Program-made: the position numbers and the translations under genes
Shown here: piece by piece, positions 15,813-24,809 of the stretch
How positions within the stretch are numbered: the stretch's first letter is position 1
How the letters are laid out: every line of letters begins with the position of its first letter
Notes under the pieces: generated by a model
What the model saw: the letters and a program-made list of their open reading frames with translations, nothing else
What the model was told of the DNA's origin: nothing
Database searches by the model: none
Source: Solirubrobacter deserti
GTDB lineage: Bacteria; Actinomycetota; Thermoleophilia; Solirubrobacterales; Solirubrobacteraceae
Length of the DNA: 64,000 nt
NCBI RefSeq assembly: GCF_003344625.1
Contig: NZ_QPKJ02000007.1
Location: 186,001 to 250,000, forward strand
Direction of reading: 5' to 3'

Positions 15813-17003
15813 ATGGAGATCGAGATCGGCCGAGGCAAGAAGGCGCGCCGCGCCTACGGCTTCGATGACATCGCAATTGTCCCTTCGCGCAGGACGCGGG
15901 ACCCCGATGATGTGGACATCACCTGGACGCTCGGTCCCTACCGCTTCGAGCTGCCGCTGCTGGCGTCCGCGATGGACGGCGTCGTCTCGCCGGAGAGCGC
16001 CGGCATCATCGGCAAGCTCGGCGGCCTGGCCGTCCTGAACCTCGAGGGCATCTGGACCCGCTACGAGGACGCGGACTCGATCCTGGCCCGCATCGCTTCC
16101 CTGCCCAAGGAGCAGGCGACGCGCGAGATGCAGGACATCTACCAGGAGCCCGTCAAGGAAGAGCTGATCGTCCAGCGCATCAAGGAGATCAAGGCCCACG
16201 GCGTCGTCGCCTCCGCCTCGCTCACTCCTCAGCGCGTCGAGCAGTACTACGAGATCTGCCTGGACGCCGGCCTGGACATCCTGGTCATCCAGGGCACGGT
16301 CATCTCGGCCGAGCACGTCTCGTCCTCCGGGCACGTGCTCAACCTCAAGGAGTTCGTCCGCGACCTCCCGATCCCGACGGTGCTGGGCGGCTGCGCCTCG
16401 TACTCGACCGGTCTGCACCTGATGCGCGCGGGCGCGGCGGGCGTGCTCGTCGGCGTCGGCCCGGGCGCGGCCTGCACCACGCGCGGCGTGCTCGGCATCG
16501 GCGTCCCGCAGGCCACCGCGATCGCCGACGTGGCGGCCGCCCGCAACCAGCACATGCTCGAGACGGGCGACTACGTCCGCGTGATCGCCGACGGCGGCAT
16601 GCGCACCGGCGGCGACGTCTCGAAGGCCATTGCCTGCGGCGCCGACGCGGTGATGGTCGGCTCTCCGCTCGCCCGCGCCTACGAGGCGCCCGGCCACGGC
16701 TACCACTGGGGCATGGCGACGTTCCACCCGACGCTCCCGCGCGGCGCGCGCGTGAAGACCACGCAGAACGGCACGCTGGAGGAGATCATCTCCGGCCCCG
16801 CGCGCGAGAACGACGGCACGTTCAACCTGATGGGCGGCCTGCGCACGTCGATGGCCACCTGCGGCTACCAGGACATCGCCGAGTTCAACCGGGCCGAGCT
16901 GATGATCGCCCCCGCGCTGCAGACCGAGGGCAAGCACCTCCAGCGCGACCAGGCGATCGGCATGGGCGTTCGCGGCGGAGATGTCGCGCTTGTCGCAGAC
17001 TGA
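15813..17003 (+). CDS. GuaB3-type IMP dehydrogenase family protein
   Basis: A 396-residue TIM-barrel protein of the IMPDH/GMPR superfamily without CBS domains, which fits the GuaB3 subgroup of actinobacteria and cyanobacteria. Visible are '[17 protein letters not shown]' near the N-terminus, '[16 protein letters not shown]', the catalytic-Cys loop '[19 protein letters not shown]', '[17 protein letters not shown]', and a C-terminal '[20 protein letters not shown]' block. The likely role is IMP to XMP oxidation in GMP synthesis. The guaA start lies within its last 23 bases, so the two steps from IMP to GMP are encoded as a pair. A canonical CBS-containing guaB may exist elsewhere. Confidence 0.88.
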   Translation: MEIEIGRGKKARRAYGFDDIAIVPSRRTRDPDDVDITWTLGPYRFELPLLASAMDGVVSPESAGIIGKLGGLAVLNLEGIWTRYEDADSILARIASLPKEQATREMQDIYQEPVKEELIVQRIKEIKAHGVVASASLTPQRVEQYYEICLDAGLDILVIQGTVISAEHVSSSGHVLNLKEFVRDLPIPTVLGGCASYSTGLHLMRAGAAGVLVGVGPGAACTTRGVLGIGVPQATAIADVAAARNQHMLETGDYVRVIADGGMRTGGDVSKAIACGADAVMVGSPLARAYEAPGHGYHWGMATFHPTLPRGARVKTTQNGTLEEIISGPARENDGTFNLMGGLRTSMATCGYQDIAEFNRAELMIAPALQTEGKHLQRDQAIGMGVRGGDVALVAD

Positions 17004-18615
17004 GGCCAGGTCGCTCGGGCATGGCTCCTCACTGCCGGCTGACCAGCCGGTAGAGGAGCTCGCGCTCGAGCGCGAGGTCGCCGCCGATGAGGTCGTCGTC
17101 CTCGACTACGGCGGCCAGTACTCGCAGCTGATCGCGCGCCGCGTGCGCGAGCTCGGCGTGTTCTCCGAGCTGCTCCCGCATCACGTGGGGGTGGAGGAGG
17201 TGCGCCGGCGCAATCCCAAGGGCCTGATCCTGAGCGGCGGGCCCGCGTCGGTGTACGCGCCGGGCGCGCCGCGGCTGGACCCGGAGCTGCTCGAGCTCGG
17301 CATCCCGGTGCTCGGCATCTGCTACGGGATGCAGGCGCTCGTGCTCACGCTCGGCGGGAAGGTCGAAGGCGCCGAGATCGGCGAGTTCGGCCGCTCGACG
17401 CTGACGGTGGCCGAGCCCGGCCGCCTGCTCGCGGGCACGCCGGAGACCCAGCAGTGCTGGATGTCGCACCGGGACACGGTGTACGAGGCGCCTGAGGGCT
17501 TCACGGCGCTCGCGTCCTCGACGGAGTCGCCGGTGGCGGCGGTGGAGAACCCCGAGCGCGGGCTGTACGGCATCCAGTACCACCCGGAGGTCGTGCACAC
17601 GCCGTACGGGCAGCAGGTGCTGACGACGTTCCTCGAGGACATCGCGGGCGCCTCGCGCACGTGGTCGGCGGCGAACATCATCGACGAGCAGGTCGACGCG
17701 ATCCGCAAGCAGGTCGGCGACAGCAAGGTCATCTGCGGGCTCTCGGGCGGGGTGGACTCGTCCGTTGCGGCGCTGCTGGTGCACAGGGCCGTCGGTGACC
17801 AGCTCACCTGCGTGTTCGTCGATCACGGGATGATGCGCCAGGACGAGGGCGAGCAGGTCATCCGTGCGTTCCGCGACCAGTTCCACGTGCCGCTCGTCGC
17901 GGTGGACGCCGAGCAGCGGTTCCTCGAGCGCCTGAAGGGCGTGTCGGAGCCCGAGGCCAAGCGCAAGGCGATCGGCGCCGAGTTCATCCGCGTCTTCGAG
18001 GAGGAGGCGGCCAAGATCGGCGACGCCAAGTTCCTCGTGCAGGGCACGCTGTACTCGGACGTGATCGAGTCGGGCGGCGGCACCGGCGCGGCGACGATCA
18101 AGTCCCACCACAACGTGGGCGGGCTGCCCGAGGACATGGAGTTCCAGCTCGTCGAGCCGCTGCGGGCGCTGTTCAAGGACGAGGTGCGCGCCGTCGGCGC
18201 GGAGCTCGGCCTGCCCGAGAAGTTCGTCTGGCGCCAGCCGTTCCCGGGGCCGGGGCTTGCGATCCGCGTCGTCGGCGGCGAGGCCACCAAGGAGCGCCTG
18301 GACACGCTGCGCGCCGCGGACTTCATCCTCCAGGACGAGATCCGCAAGGCCGGCCTGTACCGCGAGCTGTGGCAGTCGTTCTGCGTGCTGCCGGACATCC
18401 GGACCGTCGGCGTGCAGGGCGACGAGCGCACCTACGGCTACGTCGTCGCGATCCGCGCGGTGACGTCCGACGACGCGATGACCGCCGACTGGGCACGCCT
18501 GCCGTACGACCTGCTCGAGCAGATCGCGTCGCGGATGATCAACGAGATCCGCGAGGTCAACCGCGTCGTGCTCGACATCACGAGCAAGCCGCCCGGCACG
18601 ATCGAGTGGGAGTAG
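16981..18615 (+). CDS. guaA: GMP synthase (glutamine-hydrolysing)
   Basis: A 544-residue enzyme converting XMP to GMP. The class I glutamine amidotransferase domain (about 36-225) has '[19 protein letters not shown]', the nucleophile in 'GICYGMQ' and '[11 protein letters not shown]'. The ATP-pyrophosphatase domain has the P-loop '[19 protein letters not shown]'. The dimerisation domain ends '[18 protein letters not shown]', as in all GuaA proteins. The start used (ATG 16981) gives about 30 extra residues before the domain and overlaps guaB3 by 23 bases; a TTG at 16990 is an alternative. A small membrane gene overlaps the stop. Confidence 0.95.
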   Translation: MSRLSQTEARSLGHGSSLPADQPVEELALEREVAADEVVVLDYGGQYSQLIARRVRELGVFSELLPHHVGVEEVRRRNPKGLILSGGPASVYAPGAPRLDPELLELGIPVLGICYGMQALVLTLGGKVEGAEIGEFGRSTLTVAEPGRLLAGTPETQQCWMSHRDTVYEAPEGFTALASSTESPVAAVENPERGLYGIQYHPEVVHTPYGQQVLTTFLEDIAGASRTWSAANIIDEQVDAIRKQVGDSKVICGLSGGVDSSVAALLVHRAVGDQLTCVFVDHGMMRQDEGEQVIRAFRDQFHVPLVAVDAEQRFLERLKGVSEPEAKRKAIGAEFIRVFEEEAAKIGDAKFLVQGTLYSDVIESGGGTGAATIKSHHNVGGLPEDMEFQLVEPLRALFKDEVRAVGAELGLPEKFVWRQPFPGPGLAIRVVGGEATKERLDTLRAADFILQDEIRKAGLYRELWQSFCVLPDIRTVGVQGDERTYGYVVAIRAVTSDDAMTADWARLPYDLLEQIASRMINEIREVNRVVLDITSKPPGTIEWE

Positions 18616-18833
18616 ACGGCGAAGACAAACAGCCCGGGGACGAGCTCCTCGGGTTCTGGCCGCGCCTGCTCGTGGGCGTGGTCTTCGCCGGGCTCTACGT
18701 CGCGACATTCATGCCGCGCCAGAACGACCTGCCGGCGGTGCTCTCCGGGCTGCTCGGCGGCGTCGTCGTCTTCTTGATCCTCAAGGAAGTCGACGAGCGC
18801 CGCAAGCGCCGGCGCCGCCAGCAGCGTCGCTAG
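18606..18833 (+). CDS. Small two-helix membrane protein after guaA
   Basis: A 75-residue frame with a GTG start at 18606, inside the last codons of guaA, so it is probably translationally coupled. It has an acidic head ('[15 protein letters not shown]'), two hydrophobic segments ('[16 protein letters not shown]' and '[19 protein letters not shown]') and a very basic tail ('[12 protein letters not shown]') that should face the cytoplasm. No known motif is present; I do not recognise a family. The next gene's -10 overlaps its stop codon. Confidence 0.65.
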   Translation: MGVDGEDKQPGDELLGFWPRLLVGVVFAGLYVATFMPRQNDLPAVLSGLLGGVVVFLILKEVDERRKRRRRQQRR

Positions 18834-18836
18834 GGT
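18831..18836 (+). promoter_or_regulatory. -10 element for the DegT aminotransferase gene
   Basis: TAGGGT begins with the stop codon of the preceding small gene and lies seven bases before ATG 18844, with no Shine-Dalgarno. Confidence 0.4.
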
Positions 18837-18843
18837 GACGGGC

Positions 18844-19932
18844 ATGGCCGTCCCGCTCTTCAACACGTCCGCCCCGCTGGCTGCGATCGACGCCGACATC
18901 CGCGCGAAGGTCAGCTCGATCCTCGACGCGGGCGTCTACGTGCTCGGCCCGGAGGTGCGGGCGTTCGAGGCGGAGTTCGCCGCTTACACCGGCACCGCGC
19001 ACGCGGTCGGTGTGGCCAACGGCACGGACGCGCTCGTGCTCGCGCTGCGCGCGCTCGGCGTCGGGCCGGGCGACGAGGTGATCGTCCCGAGCTTCACCTT
19101 CTACGCGTCCGCCGAGGCGATCCCGCACACCGGCGCGCGCCCCGTCTTCTGCGACGTGGACCCGGACACGTTCTGCATCACGGCCGAGACGGTGAAGGCC
19201 GCGATGACGCCGCGCACGAAGGCCGTGATCGCCGTCCACCTGTTCGGCAACGTCGCGCCGGTGGAGGAGATCGAGGCGCTCGGCGTCCCGGTGCTCGAGG
19301 ACGCCGCCCAGGCCGCCGGCACGGTCCTGGACGACGGCCGCCGTCCCGGCGCGCTGGGGACGATCGCGACCTGGTCGTTCTACCCGTCCAAGAACCTCGG
19401 CGCGTTCGGGGACGGCGGGGCGATCACGACCAGCGACGACACGCTCGCCGAGACCGTCCGCACGCTCCGCTTCCACGGCTCGCGCGACAAGCAGACGTTC
19501 GAGCTCGTGGGCCACAACTCGCGCCTCGATGAGCTGCAGGCGGGCATCCTGCGCGTCCAGCTCCCGCACCTCGACGGCTGGGCCGACGGCCGCCGCGCCG
19601 GCGCCCGCCACTACCAGGAGGCCGGCCTCGGCGAGCTCGTCACGCTCCCGAAGACCGCCCCCGGCGCCCGGCCCGCGTGGCACCTGTACGTCGTGCGCTC
19701 CGAACGCGCGGACGAGCTGCGCACGGTGCTCAACGACGCAGGCATCGGCGCACGCGCGTACTACCGCACGCCGGCCCACCTGCAACCGGCCATGCGCGAG
19801 TGGGGCGAGGGCCTCGACCTTCCCGGCACGGCCGAGGCCGCACGCACGAACCTCGCGGTGCCGATGAGCCCGGTGCTCGACCGCGCGCAAGCCGACGAGG
19901 TCGTCGCCGCGCTCACCGCGGTCCGCGTCTAG
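18844..19932 (+). CDS. DegT/DnrJ/EryC1/StrS-family PLP sugar aminotransferase
   Basis: A 362-residue nucleotide-sugar aminotransferase. Family blocks: 'VPLFNTSAPLAAID' at the start, 'GVANGTDALVLALRALGVGPG', 'VIVPSFTFYASAEAI', 'VFCDVDPDTFCIT', the PLP Asp in 'VLEDAAQAAG', the Schiff-base Lys in 'SFYPSKNLGAFGDGG', and 'RLDELQAGILRVQL'. It converts a keto group on a nucleotide sugar to an amine using Glu. The nearby hexapeptide acetyltransferase and UDP-GlcNAc 2-epimerase suggest a WbpE-like role in making a 2,3-diacetamido sugar. ATG 18844 fits the conserved N-terminus and the -10 spacing. The stop shares CTAG with the convergent small gene. Confidence 0.92.
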   Translation: MAVPLFNTSAPLAAIDADIRAKVSSILDAGVYVLGPEVRAFEAEFAAYTGTAHAVGVANGTDALVLALRALGVGPGDEVIVPSFTFYASAEAIPHTGARPVFCDVDPDTFCITAETVKAAMTPRTKAVIAVHLFGNVAPVEEIEALGVPVLEDAAQAAGTVLDDGRRPGALGTIATWSFYPSKNLGAFGDGGAITTSDDTLAETVRTLRFHGSRDKQTFELVGHNSRLDELQAGILRVQLPHLDGWADGRRAGARHYQEAGLGELVTLPKTAPGARPAWHLYVVRSERADELRTVLNDAGIGARAYYRTPAHLQPAMREWGEGLDLPGTAEAARTNLAVPMSPVLDRAQADEVVAALTAVRV

Positions 19933-20099
19933 CGCTCCCAGTGCAGCCTGGAGCCGTGCTGGCGGCGGAGGCGGTCATCCATCCGCGAGCAGCGCCGGTC
20001 GGTCTCCGTGACGGGCCGCTGACTCTGGAAGAGCAGCACCAGGTAGCAGGCGAGCGCGAGCGTGAGCCACGCCATCGCGATCACCAGCAGCACCGTCAT
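19929..20099 (-). CDS. Small single-TM protein
   Basis: A 56-residue frame from ATG 20099. The N-terminal half is one hydrophobic helix ('TVLLVIAMAWLTLALACYLVLLF') and the C-terminal half is strongly basic and polar ('DDRLRRQHGSRLHWER'). There is no Shine-Dalgarno. It ends on the CTAG shared with the DegT gene stop. It lies 68 bases downstream of the acetyltransferase gene on the same strand and might be the last gene of that unit. No family is recognised. Confidence 0.45.
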   Translation of the reverse strand: MTVLLVIAMAWLTLALACYLVLLFQSQRPVTETDRRCSRMDDRLRRQHGSRLHWER

Positions 20100-20167
20100 G
20101 TCGGCGCACGTACCCGGCTGAACGAAGGAACAGGCCTCGATGTGGCGCGTTGGCCGTTCGGGGGATG

Positions 20168-20863
20168 TCAGCGCCAGTGCTCGAGCAGATCCGCGTCGGG
20201 CACGTCGCGCACCACGTGGGCGGGCACGCCCATCACGACGGTGCGCGGCGGGACGTCCTTGGTCACCAGCGCGCCGGCCGCCACGAACGCCTCCTCCCCG
20301 ACCTCGACGCCCGGAGTGAGCACCACGCCGCCGCCGACCCGCGCCGCCCGCCGGAGCGTCGCGCCGCGCAGCTGGTACGCGCGGTCGTGACGGCTCATCG
20401 TGTCGTCGTTGGTGGTGCACACCCCCGGCCCGACGAACACGTCGTCCTCCACCACCGTGTACGCGGTCAGATAGACGTTGGTCTGCACCTTCACGCGTGC
20501 GCCGACGCGCACGTCGTTGTCCACGCATGAGCCGCGCCCGATCACCGAGCGCTCGCCCACGACGGCGCGCTCGCGCACGTACGACTGGTCCCCGACGATC
20601 GCGCCCGCGGCGATCGACGCGCCCGCGAAGACGATCGCGCCGCAGCAGATGACCGCGCCGTCGCCGACGGTCAAGCCGGGCAGCGGGTCGCGCGGAGCGG
20701 TCGAGGTGCGCGCGAGCGAGGGGGACTTGCCGAGCACGGCGCCGTCCTGGATCTCCACGCCGGCGCCGATCACGGTCCCCGGCTTGATCACCACGAAGGC
20801 GCCCACGCGCACGCCCTCACCTAGCACCACATCGTCAGCGATCACCGCGGTCGGGTCGAGCAT
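20168..20863 (-). CDS. Left-handed beta-helix (hexapeptide) N-acetyltransferase
   Basis: A 231-residue acyltransferase made of [LIV]-G-x4 repeats from end to end ('VVLGEGVRVGAFVVIKPG', 'AIVFAGASIAAGAIVGDQS', 'SVIGRGSCVDNDVRVG'). It has the catalytic-region 'VFVGPGVCTTNDDTMSRHD' and the terminal 'PPRTVVMGVPAHVVRDV'. This matches WbpD/WlbB and FdtC-type enzymes that acetylate amino groups of UDP- or dTDP-amino sugars from acetyl-CoA. Its ATG overlaps the last base of the 2-epimerase stop (TGATG). With the DegT gene it forms an aminate-then-acetylate pair. Confidence 0.9.
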   Translation of the reverse strand: MLDPTAVIADDVVLGEGVRVGAFVVIKPGTVIGAGVEIQDGAVLGKSPSLARTSTAPRDPLPGLTVGDGAVICCGAIVFAGASIAAGAIVGDQSYVRERAVVGERSVIGRGSCVDNDVRVGARVKVQTNVYLTAYTVVEDDVFVGPGVCTTNDDTMSRHDRAYQLRGATLRRAARVGGGVVLTPGVEVGEEAFVAAGALVTKDVPPRTVVMGVPAHVVRDVPDADLLEHWR

Positions 20864-21912
20864 CAGCCGACCATTCTGACGAGCGCGTCGACGACCCTGG
20901 CTCCGGCCTGGCCGTCGCCGTACAGCGGTGGGCGCTCGGCCGGCACGGGCCGGGCCAGCGCGGCGCGGGCGGCGTCGGCGTCCAGATCGACGAGCACGTT
21001 CCACCCCGCGTCGATCGTCTCGCGCCACTCCGTGGTGGCTCGCAGCGTGACGCACGGCACGCCGGCCAGGTACGCCTCCTTCTGCACGCCGCCCGAGTCG
21101 GTCAGCACGGCGCGCGCGCCCACCACCAGCGCTGTGAACTCGAGGTACCCGAGCGGCGGAGCGACGATCACGCCCTCCAGGGCTTCGAGCAGGCCGGCGG
21201 CGTCCAACCGCGCGCGCGTGCGCGGGTGCAGCGGCAGCACGACCGGCAGCGGCATCCCGGTGAGCACGTCGACCAGCGCGCGCAGCCGCGTTGGGTCGTC
21301 GACGTTGCCGGCCCGGTGCGCCGTGGCCAGCAGATACTCGCCGTGCGTGACGCCGAGCGTGCCGAGCACGAAAGCATCGGCCCGCGGCGCGAGCAGCTCG
21401 AACACGTCCACCATCACGTCCCCGACGACCTTCACGGCGCCGACCACCTGCTCGCCCCGCAACGTCTCCGCCGCCGCCTCCGAGGAGCACAGCAGCAGCG
21501 ACGACGCATGGTCGGTCAGCACGCGGTTGAGCTCCTCGGGCATCGAGCGGTCGTAGGAGCGCATGCCGGCCTCCACGTGCGCGACCGGCACGCCGGCCTG
21601 CGCCGCCGCCAAGGCCCCGGCCAGCGTCGAGTTGGTGTCCCCGTAGACGAGCACCGCGTCCACGTCGCCCAGCAGCGGGGCGATCGCGCTCAGCATCCGC
21701 GCCGTCTGCTCGGTGTTGGACCCGCCGCCGAGCTCGAACCGGTGCTCGGGCCGCGGCAGCTCGAGCTCGTCGAAGAACACGCGCGAGAGCGCGTCGTCGT
21801 AGTGCTGGCCCGTGTGGACGAGCACCTCCTCACCGACCGCCCGCAGCCGCGACGACACGGCCGCGGCCTTCACGAACTGCGGGCGGTTGCCCACGACCGT
21901 CAATACGCGCAC
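20863..21912 (-). CDS. wecB: UDP-N-acetylglucosamine 2-epimerase (non-hydrolysing)
   Basis: A 349-residue GT-B-fold epimerase interconverting UDP-GlcNAc and UDP-ManNAc, or acting WbpI-like on a diacetamido uronate. Conserved blocks: 'VVGNRPQFVKAAAV', 'HTGQHYDDALSRVFFDEL', 'VYGDTNSTLAGALAA', 'VAHVEAGMRSYDRSMPEELNR' split by the catalytic residues, 'ATAHRAGNVDDP', 'TDSGGVQKEAYLAGVPCVTLR' and 'ATTEWRETIDAGWNVLV'. The GTG at 21912 is preceded by TAGTCT. It is transcribed with the acetyltransferase. Confidence 0.95.
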   Translation of the reverse strand: MRVLTVVGNRPQFVKAAAVSSRLRAVGEEVLVHTGQHYDDALSRVFFDELELPRPEHRFELGGGSNTEQTARMLSAIAPLLGDVDAVLVYGDTNSTLAGALAAAQAGVPVAHVEAGMRSYDRSMPEELNRVLTDHASSLLLCSSEAAAETLRGEQVVGAVKVVGDVMVDVFELLAPRADAFVLGTLGVTHGEYLLATAHRAGNVDDPTRLRALVDVLTGMPLPVVLPLHPRTRARLDAAGLLEALEGVIVAPPLGYLEFTALVVGARAVLTDSGGVQKEAYLAGVPCVTLRATTEWRETIDAGWNVLVDLDADAARAALARPVPAERPPLYGDGQAGARVVDALVRMVG

Positions 21913-21919
21913 GGCGCGC

Positions 21920-21925
21920 AGACTA
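21920..21925 (-). promoter_or_regulatory. -10 element for wecB overlapping the upstream stop codon
   Basis: TAGTCT on the reverse strand (21925-21920) is seven bases before GTG 21912. Its first three bases are the TAG stop of the M23 peptidase gene. Confidence 0.4.
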
Positions 21926-23062
21926 CGACGCTTCAGCCCAGGCGCGGAGCAGCGGGAGCGGATCGAGCGGCCGGCCGCCCGAGTACCAGCCGGGCGCCGT
22001 CCACGCCTCGAAGTGCAGGTGGCATCCGTGCGCGTGGCCGGAGTCGCCGACGAACCCGATGGGCTGCCCCGTGTACACGCGCGCGCCGGTCTGGATCAGC
22101 GGCGCTTCGCGCAGGTGCATGTACGCGTAGTCGGTGCCCGTGCCCTCGTTGTCGATCACCAGGTAGTGGCCGGCGCGGCCGTGGTAGCCGGCGACCTTCA
22201 CGACTCCGCCGTGGGCGGCCACGAGCGGCGTCCCGCACGCGGCGAAGACGTCGTGGCCCTGGTGCCCGCGCCCACCGCCGAACGCGGCCGTGCCCGTGCC
22301 GAACGTCGCCTTGCCGAGAATCGGGAAGCGGTCCCGGGCGAACTCGAACGCGACGGGCGGCTGCGCGACGCCGCCGGCCACGACGCGGAACTCGTAGCGT
22401 CCGGTCCGCTGCACCTTGCGGTTGGCCAGCCCGTTCCACGTCAGCTGCTGCGGCGCCTCGGGCGCGACCGCCCCGAGGTCCCAGTGGGCGATGACCGCGC
22501 CGTCGTCCACGCGCGCGAGGTCCACGGTCACCGGCACGGGCGCGGCGCCGTGCACCGTGTAGCCGAGGGTGGCCGGCTTCGCCGCGTCGTAGAAGAACGT
22601 GGGGGCGCGCACGCCCAAGGACACCGGACCGGTGGGCGGCGTCGCCTCGACCAGCACGGGTGCGACCGACGGCGCGGTCAGCGCGCCCTCGCTGTCCACG
22701 ACCGCCACGGGCCCGCTCACGGCGCCCATCGGTACCCGCACGTCCGCGGACGTCTTGCGACCCACGAGCGCCTCGGCGATCACGTCGTCGCCGTCACCGG
22801 GCGCGCCCATGAACACGACTTCGTCGGCCTGGGCGAGCGCCTTGCCGCGCAGACGGAGCAAGGACCCGGCGCGGGACGCGCCCGCCGTCCCGCACGCCTG
22901 CACGCAGTCCAGGCGCGCAACCGCGGCGGGCGAGGAAGCCACGACGGGGGCGGACGCGGCCGGAGGAGCGGGCACGGGCGGCGGCGCCTGACCCCAGGCG
23001 GCCGGCGCAAGCCACGCCGCGGCAACGACTGCGTATGCGGTTGTCCGCAGACTGCGACCCAA
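21923..23062 (-). CDS. Secreted M23-family (LytM) metallopeptidase
   Basis: A 379-residue exported zinc peptidase. A signal peptide ('TTAYAVVAAAWLAPAAWG') is followed by a Pro/Ala linker and two beta-rich regions. The C-terminal LytM domain (about 275-370) contains the ligand motif H-x3-D in 'GHQGHDVFAACGTPLVAAHG' and the H-x-H pair in 'HAHGCHLHFEAW', with 'YAYMHL' between. Such enzymes cut peptidoglycan peptide bridges or act as scaffolds. I prefer the TTG at 23062 because GAGGGGG lies at ideal spacing; an ATG at 23122 would add 20 residues before the signal peptide. It lies upstream of wecB on the same strand but with its own transcript likely. Confidence 0.88.
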   Translation of the reverse strand: MGRSLRTTAYAVVAAAWLAPAAWGQAPPPVPAPPAASAPVVASSPAAVARLDCVQACGTAGASRAGSLLRLRGKALAQADEVVFMGAPGDGDDVIAEALVGRKTSADVRVPMGAVSGPVAVVDSEGALTAPSVAPVLVEATPPTGPVSLGVRAPTFFYDAAKPATLGYTVHGAAPVPVTVDLARVDDGAVIAHWDLGAVAPEAPQQLTWNGLANRKVQRTGRYEFRVVAGGVAQPPVAFEFARDRFPILGKATFGTGTAAFGGGRGHQGHDVFAACGTPLVAAHGGVVKVAGYHGRAGHYLVIDNEGTGTDYAYMHLREAPLIQTGARVYTGQPIGFVGDSGHAHGCHLHFEAWTAPGWYSGGRPLDPLPLLRAWAEAS

Positions 23063-23180
23063 CAGAACTGTCCCCCTCGATGCGTAACCGGCCGACGGAC
23101 CAAGACGACCGGCGGAGAACATACACGCTCAACAGGCGCCACAGGATTCCTGAACAGCGCCCGGGCTAGACCATCGGCCA

Positions 23181-23210
23181 TTGAGCACCGGATCGGGGCA
23201 GGGCTACGTT
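23181..23210 (+). promoter_or_regulatory. Promoter of the SIS isomerase gene
   Basis: TTGAGC (23181-23186) and TACGTT (23205-23210) are 18 bases apart. The -10 ends seven bases before ATG 23218. It is one of the few places where a -35 is also recognisable. Confidence 0.5.
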
Positions 23211-23217
23211 CACGAGC

Positions 23218-24300
23218 ATGGCCGCGACCCGACACCCCGAAGTGCGCTCGCGCGCGTCGCTCGAACGTTCAGTGATCGAGGAGTTCGACAGCACGAACCA
23301 GCTCGATGCCGTGCTGGGACTTCCCCACCAGCTCACCCACGCCCTGGTGCGGGTGGACCGCGCGGAGCTGACGCCGATCGCCGCCCCCGGAGGCGTGATC
23401 GTCGCCGGCATGGGCGGCTCGGCCGCCGGCGCACGGCTTGCCGTCGCCGCCCTGGGGCAGCGCCTGACGGCACCGCTGGTCGTCAGCGACGGCTATCGCC
23501 TCCCCGGCTGGGCCGGACCGAACACGCTCGTCTTCGCCTCCAGCTACAGCGGCAACACCGAGGAGACGCTCGCGGCCTATGACGAGGCCGCCGAACGGGG
23601 TGCGCCGCGGATCGCGGCCACGACCGGCGGCGGGCTGGCCGAGCGCGCCGGTGCCGACGGCGTCCCGGTGATCGCCCTCCCGACCGGCTTCCAGCCGCGC
23701 GCCACGATCGGCTATGCGCTCGTCGCCGCGCTCGAGGCCGCGGCCATCGCAGGTGCCGCTCCTTCGGTCCGGCACGACATCATCGCGGCGGCGGTTCTCG
23801 CGGCCGACCTCGTCGAGGAGTGGGGGCCCGAGTCACCCGACGACTCGCTCGCGAAGTCGATCGCGCGCGCGGTGCACGGCACGATCCCCGTGTTCGCCGG
23901 CGCCGAGCTCGCGGGCGCCGCCGCGTACCGATGGAAGTGTCAGTTCAACGAGAACGCGGCGCTCCCGGCGTTCGCGTCCATCCTGCCCGAGGCCGACCAC
24001 AACGAGGTCGTCGGCTGGGACGCGGCCCGTGCCCTGGGGCGCTTCTCGTACGTGTCGCTCGAGGATCCGCGGGCGCACGAGCGCAACGCGCTGCGCGCGG
24101 AGCTCACGGCCGACATCGCGCGCGCGGGCGCGGATCCCGTGCTGCGTGTCCCGGCCCGCGGGCATTCGGCGATGGAGCGGCTCGTGTCGCTCGTGCTGCT
24201 CGGCGACCTCGTCAGCCTGTACGCAGCGGTCCTGCGTGAGGCCGATCCGGTGGACATCCCGGCGATCGACGGTCTCAAGGCTGCGCTGGCCGCGCGCTGA
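23218..24300 (+). CDS. Bifunctional phosphoglucose/phosphomannose isomerase-like SIS protein
   Basis: A 360-residue sugar isomerase. The SIS fold shows in 'GVIVAGMGGSAAGARLAVAA' and 'NTLVFASSYSGNTEETLAAY'. The C-terminal PGI/PMI-type domain includes 'YRWKCQFNENAALPAF' and 'LPEADHNEVVGW', which carry the conserved Glu and His of archaeal/actinobacterial phosphoglucose/phosphomannose isomerases. The expected reaction is interconversion of glucose-6-P or mannose-6-P with fructose-6-P, which would supply GlmS and mannose-based donors. The final 'SLYAAVLREADPVDIPAIDGLK' is also typical. Confidence 0.88.
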   Translation: MAATRHPEVRSRASLERSVIEEFDSTNQLDAVLGLPHQLTHALVRVDRAELTPIAAPGGVIVAGMGGSAAGARLAVAALGQRLTAPLVVSDGYRLPGWAGPNTLVFASSYSGNTEETLAAYDEAAERGAPRIAATTGGGLAERAGADGVPVIALPTGFQPRATIGYALVAALEAAAIAGAAPSVRHDIIAAAVLAADLVEEWGPESPDDSLAKSIARAVHGTIPVFAGAELAGAAAYRWKCQFNENAALPAFASILPEADHNEVVGWDAARALGRFSYVSLEDPRAHERNALRAELTADIARAGADPVLRVPARGHSAMERLVSLVLLGDLVSLYAAVLREADPVDIPAIDGLKAALAAR

Positions 24301-24308
24301 GCCCTCGC

Positions 24309-24314
24309 TATCAT
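24309..24314 (+). promoter_or_regulatory. -10 element upstream of rplM-rpsI
   Basis: TATCAT lies 49 bases before ATG 24364 and starts only nine bases after the previous stop. The leader of about 43 bases contrasts with the near-leaderless genes. No good -35 is visible. Confidence 0.35.
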
Positions 24315-24363
24315 GCTCCGTCGCCGCGCGGCCTTCGCGTGGTGTGTCCACGCCCTGTAAAGA

Positions 24364-24804
24364 ATGAAGACCTACGTCGCCAAGCCCACTGACCGCGAGC
24401 GCAACTGGCTCGTCGTCGACGCCGAGGGTCAGACCCTCGGGCGTCTCGCCACCCAGATCGCCGATGCGCTGCGCGGTAAGCGCAAGCCGACCTACACCCC
24501 GCACATCGACACGGGCGACTTCGTCGTCGTGATCAACGCGGAGAAGATCGCGGTCACGGGCTCCAAGCGCACGGAGAAGATGTACTACCGCCACTCGGGC
24601 TACCCGGGCGGTCTGAAGTCCCGCACCTTGAACGACATGCTCGAGCGCCGGCCTGAAGAGGTCATCCGCCTCGCGGTCAAGGGCATGCTGCCCCGCAACC
24701 GCCTGGGCCGCAAGCAGCTCACCAAGCTCAAGGTCTACGCGGGTCCGGAGCATCCCCACACCGCGCAGCAGCCGCAGCCCATGGCGCTGATCGAGAAGAA
24801 GTAG
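24364..24804 (+). CDS. rplM: 50S ribosomal protein L13
   Basis: A 146-residue protein that binds 23S rRNA early in large-subunit assembly. '[20 protein letters not shown]', '[18 protein letters not shown]', '[15 protein letters not shown]' and '[20 protein letters not shown]' match L13 end to end. Its stop is five bases before the rpsI start, the universal rplM-rpsI pair. Confidence 0.98.
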   Translation: MKTYVAKPTDRERNWLVVDAEGQTLGRLATQIADALRGKRKPTYTPHIDTGDFVVVINAEKIAVTGSKRTEKMYYRHSGYPGGLKSRTLNDMLERRPEEVIRLAVKGMLPRNRLGRKQLTKLKVYAGPEHPHTAQQPQPMALIEKK

Positions 24805-24809
24805 GAGTC

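Noticed and set aside
17029..18708. A 559-codon reverse open frame
   Set aside because: It is antisense to guaA across its full length; such frames are expected at this GC content.
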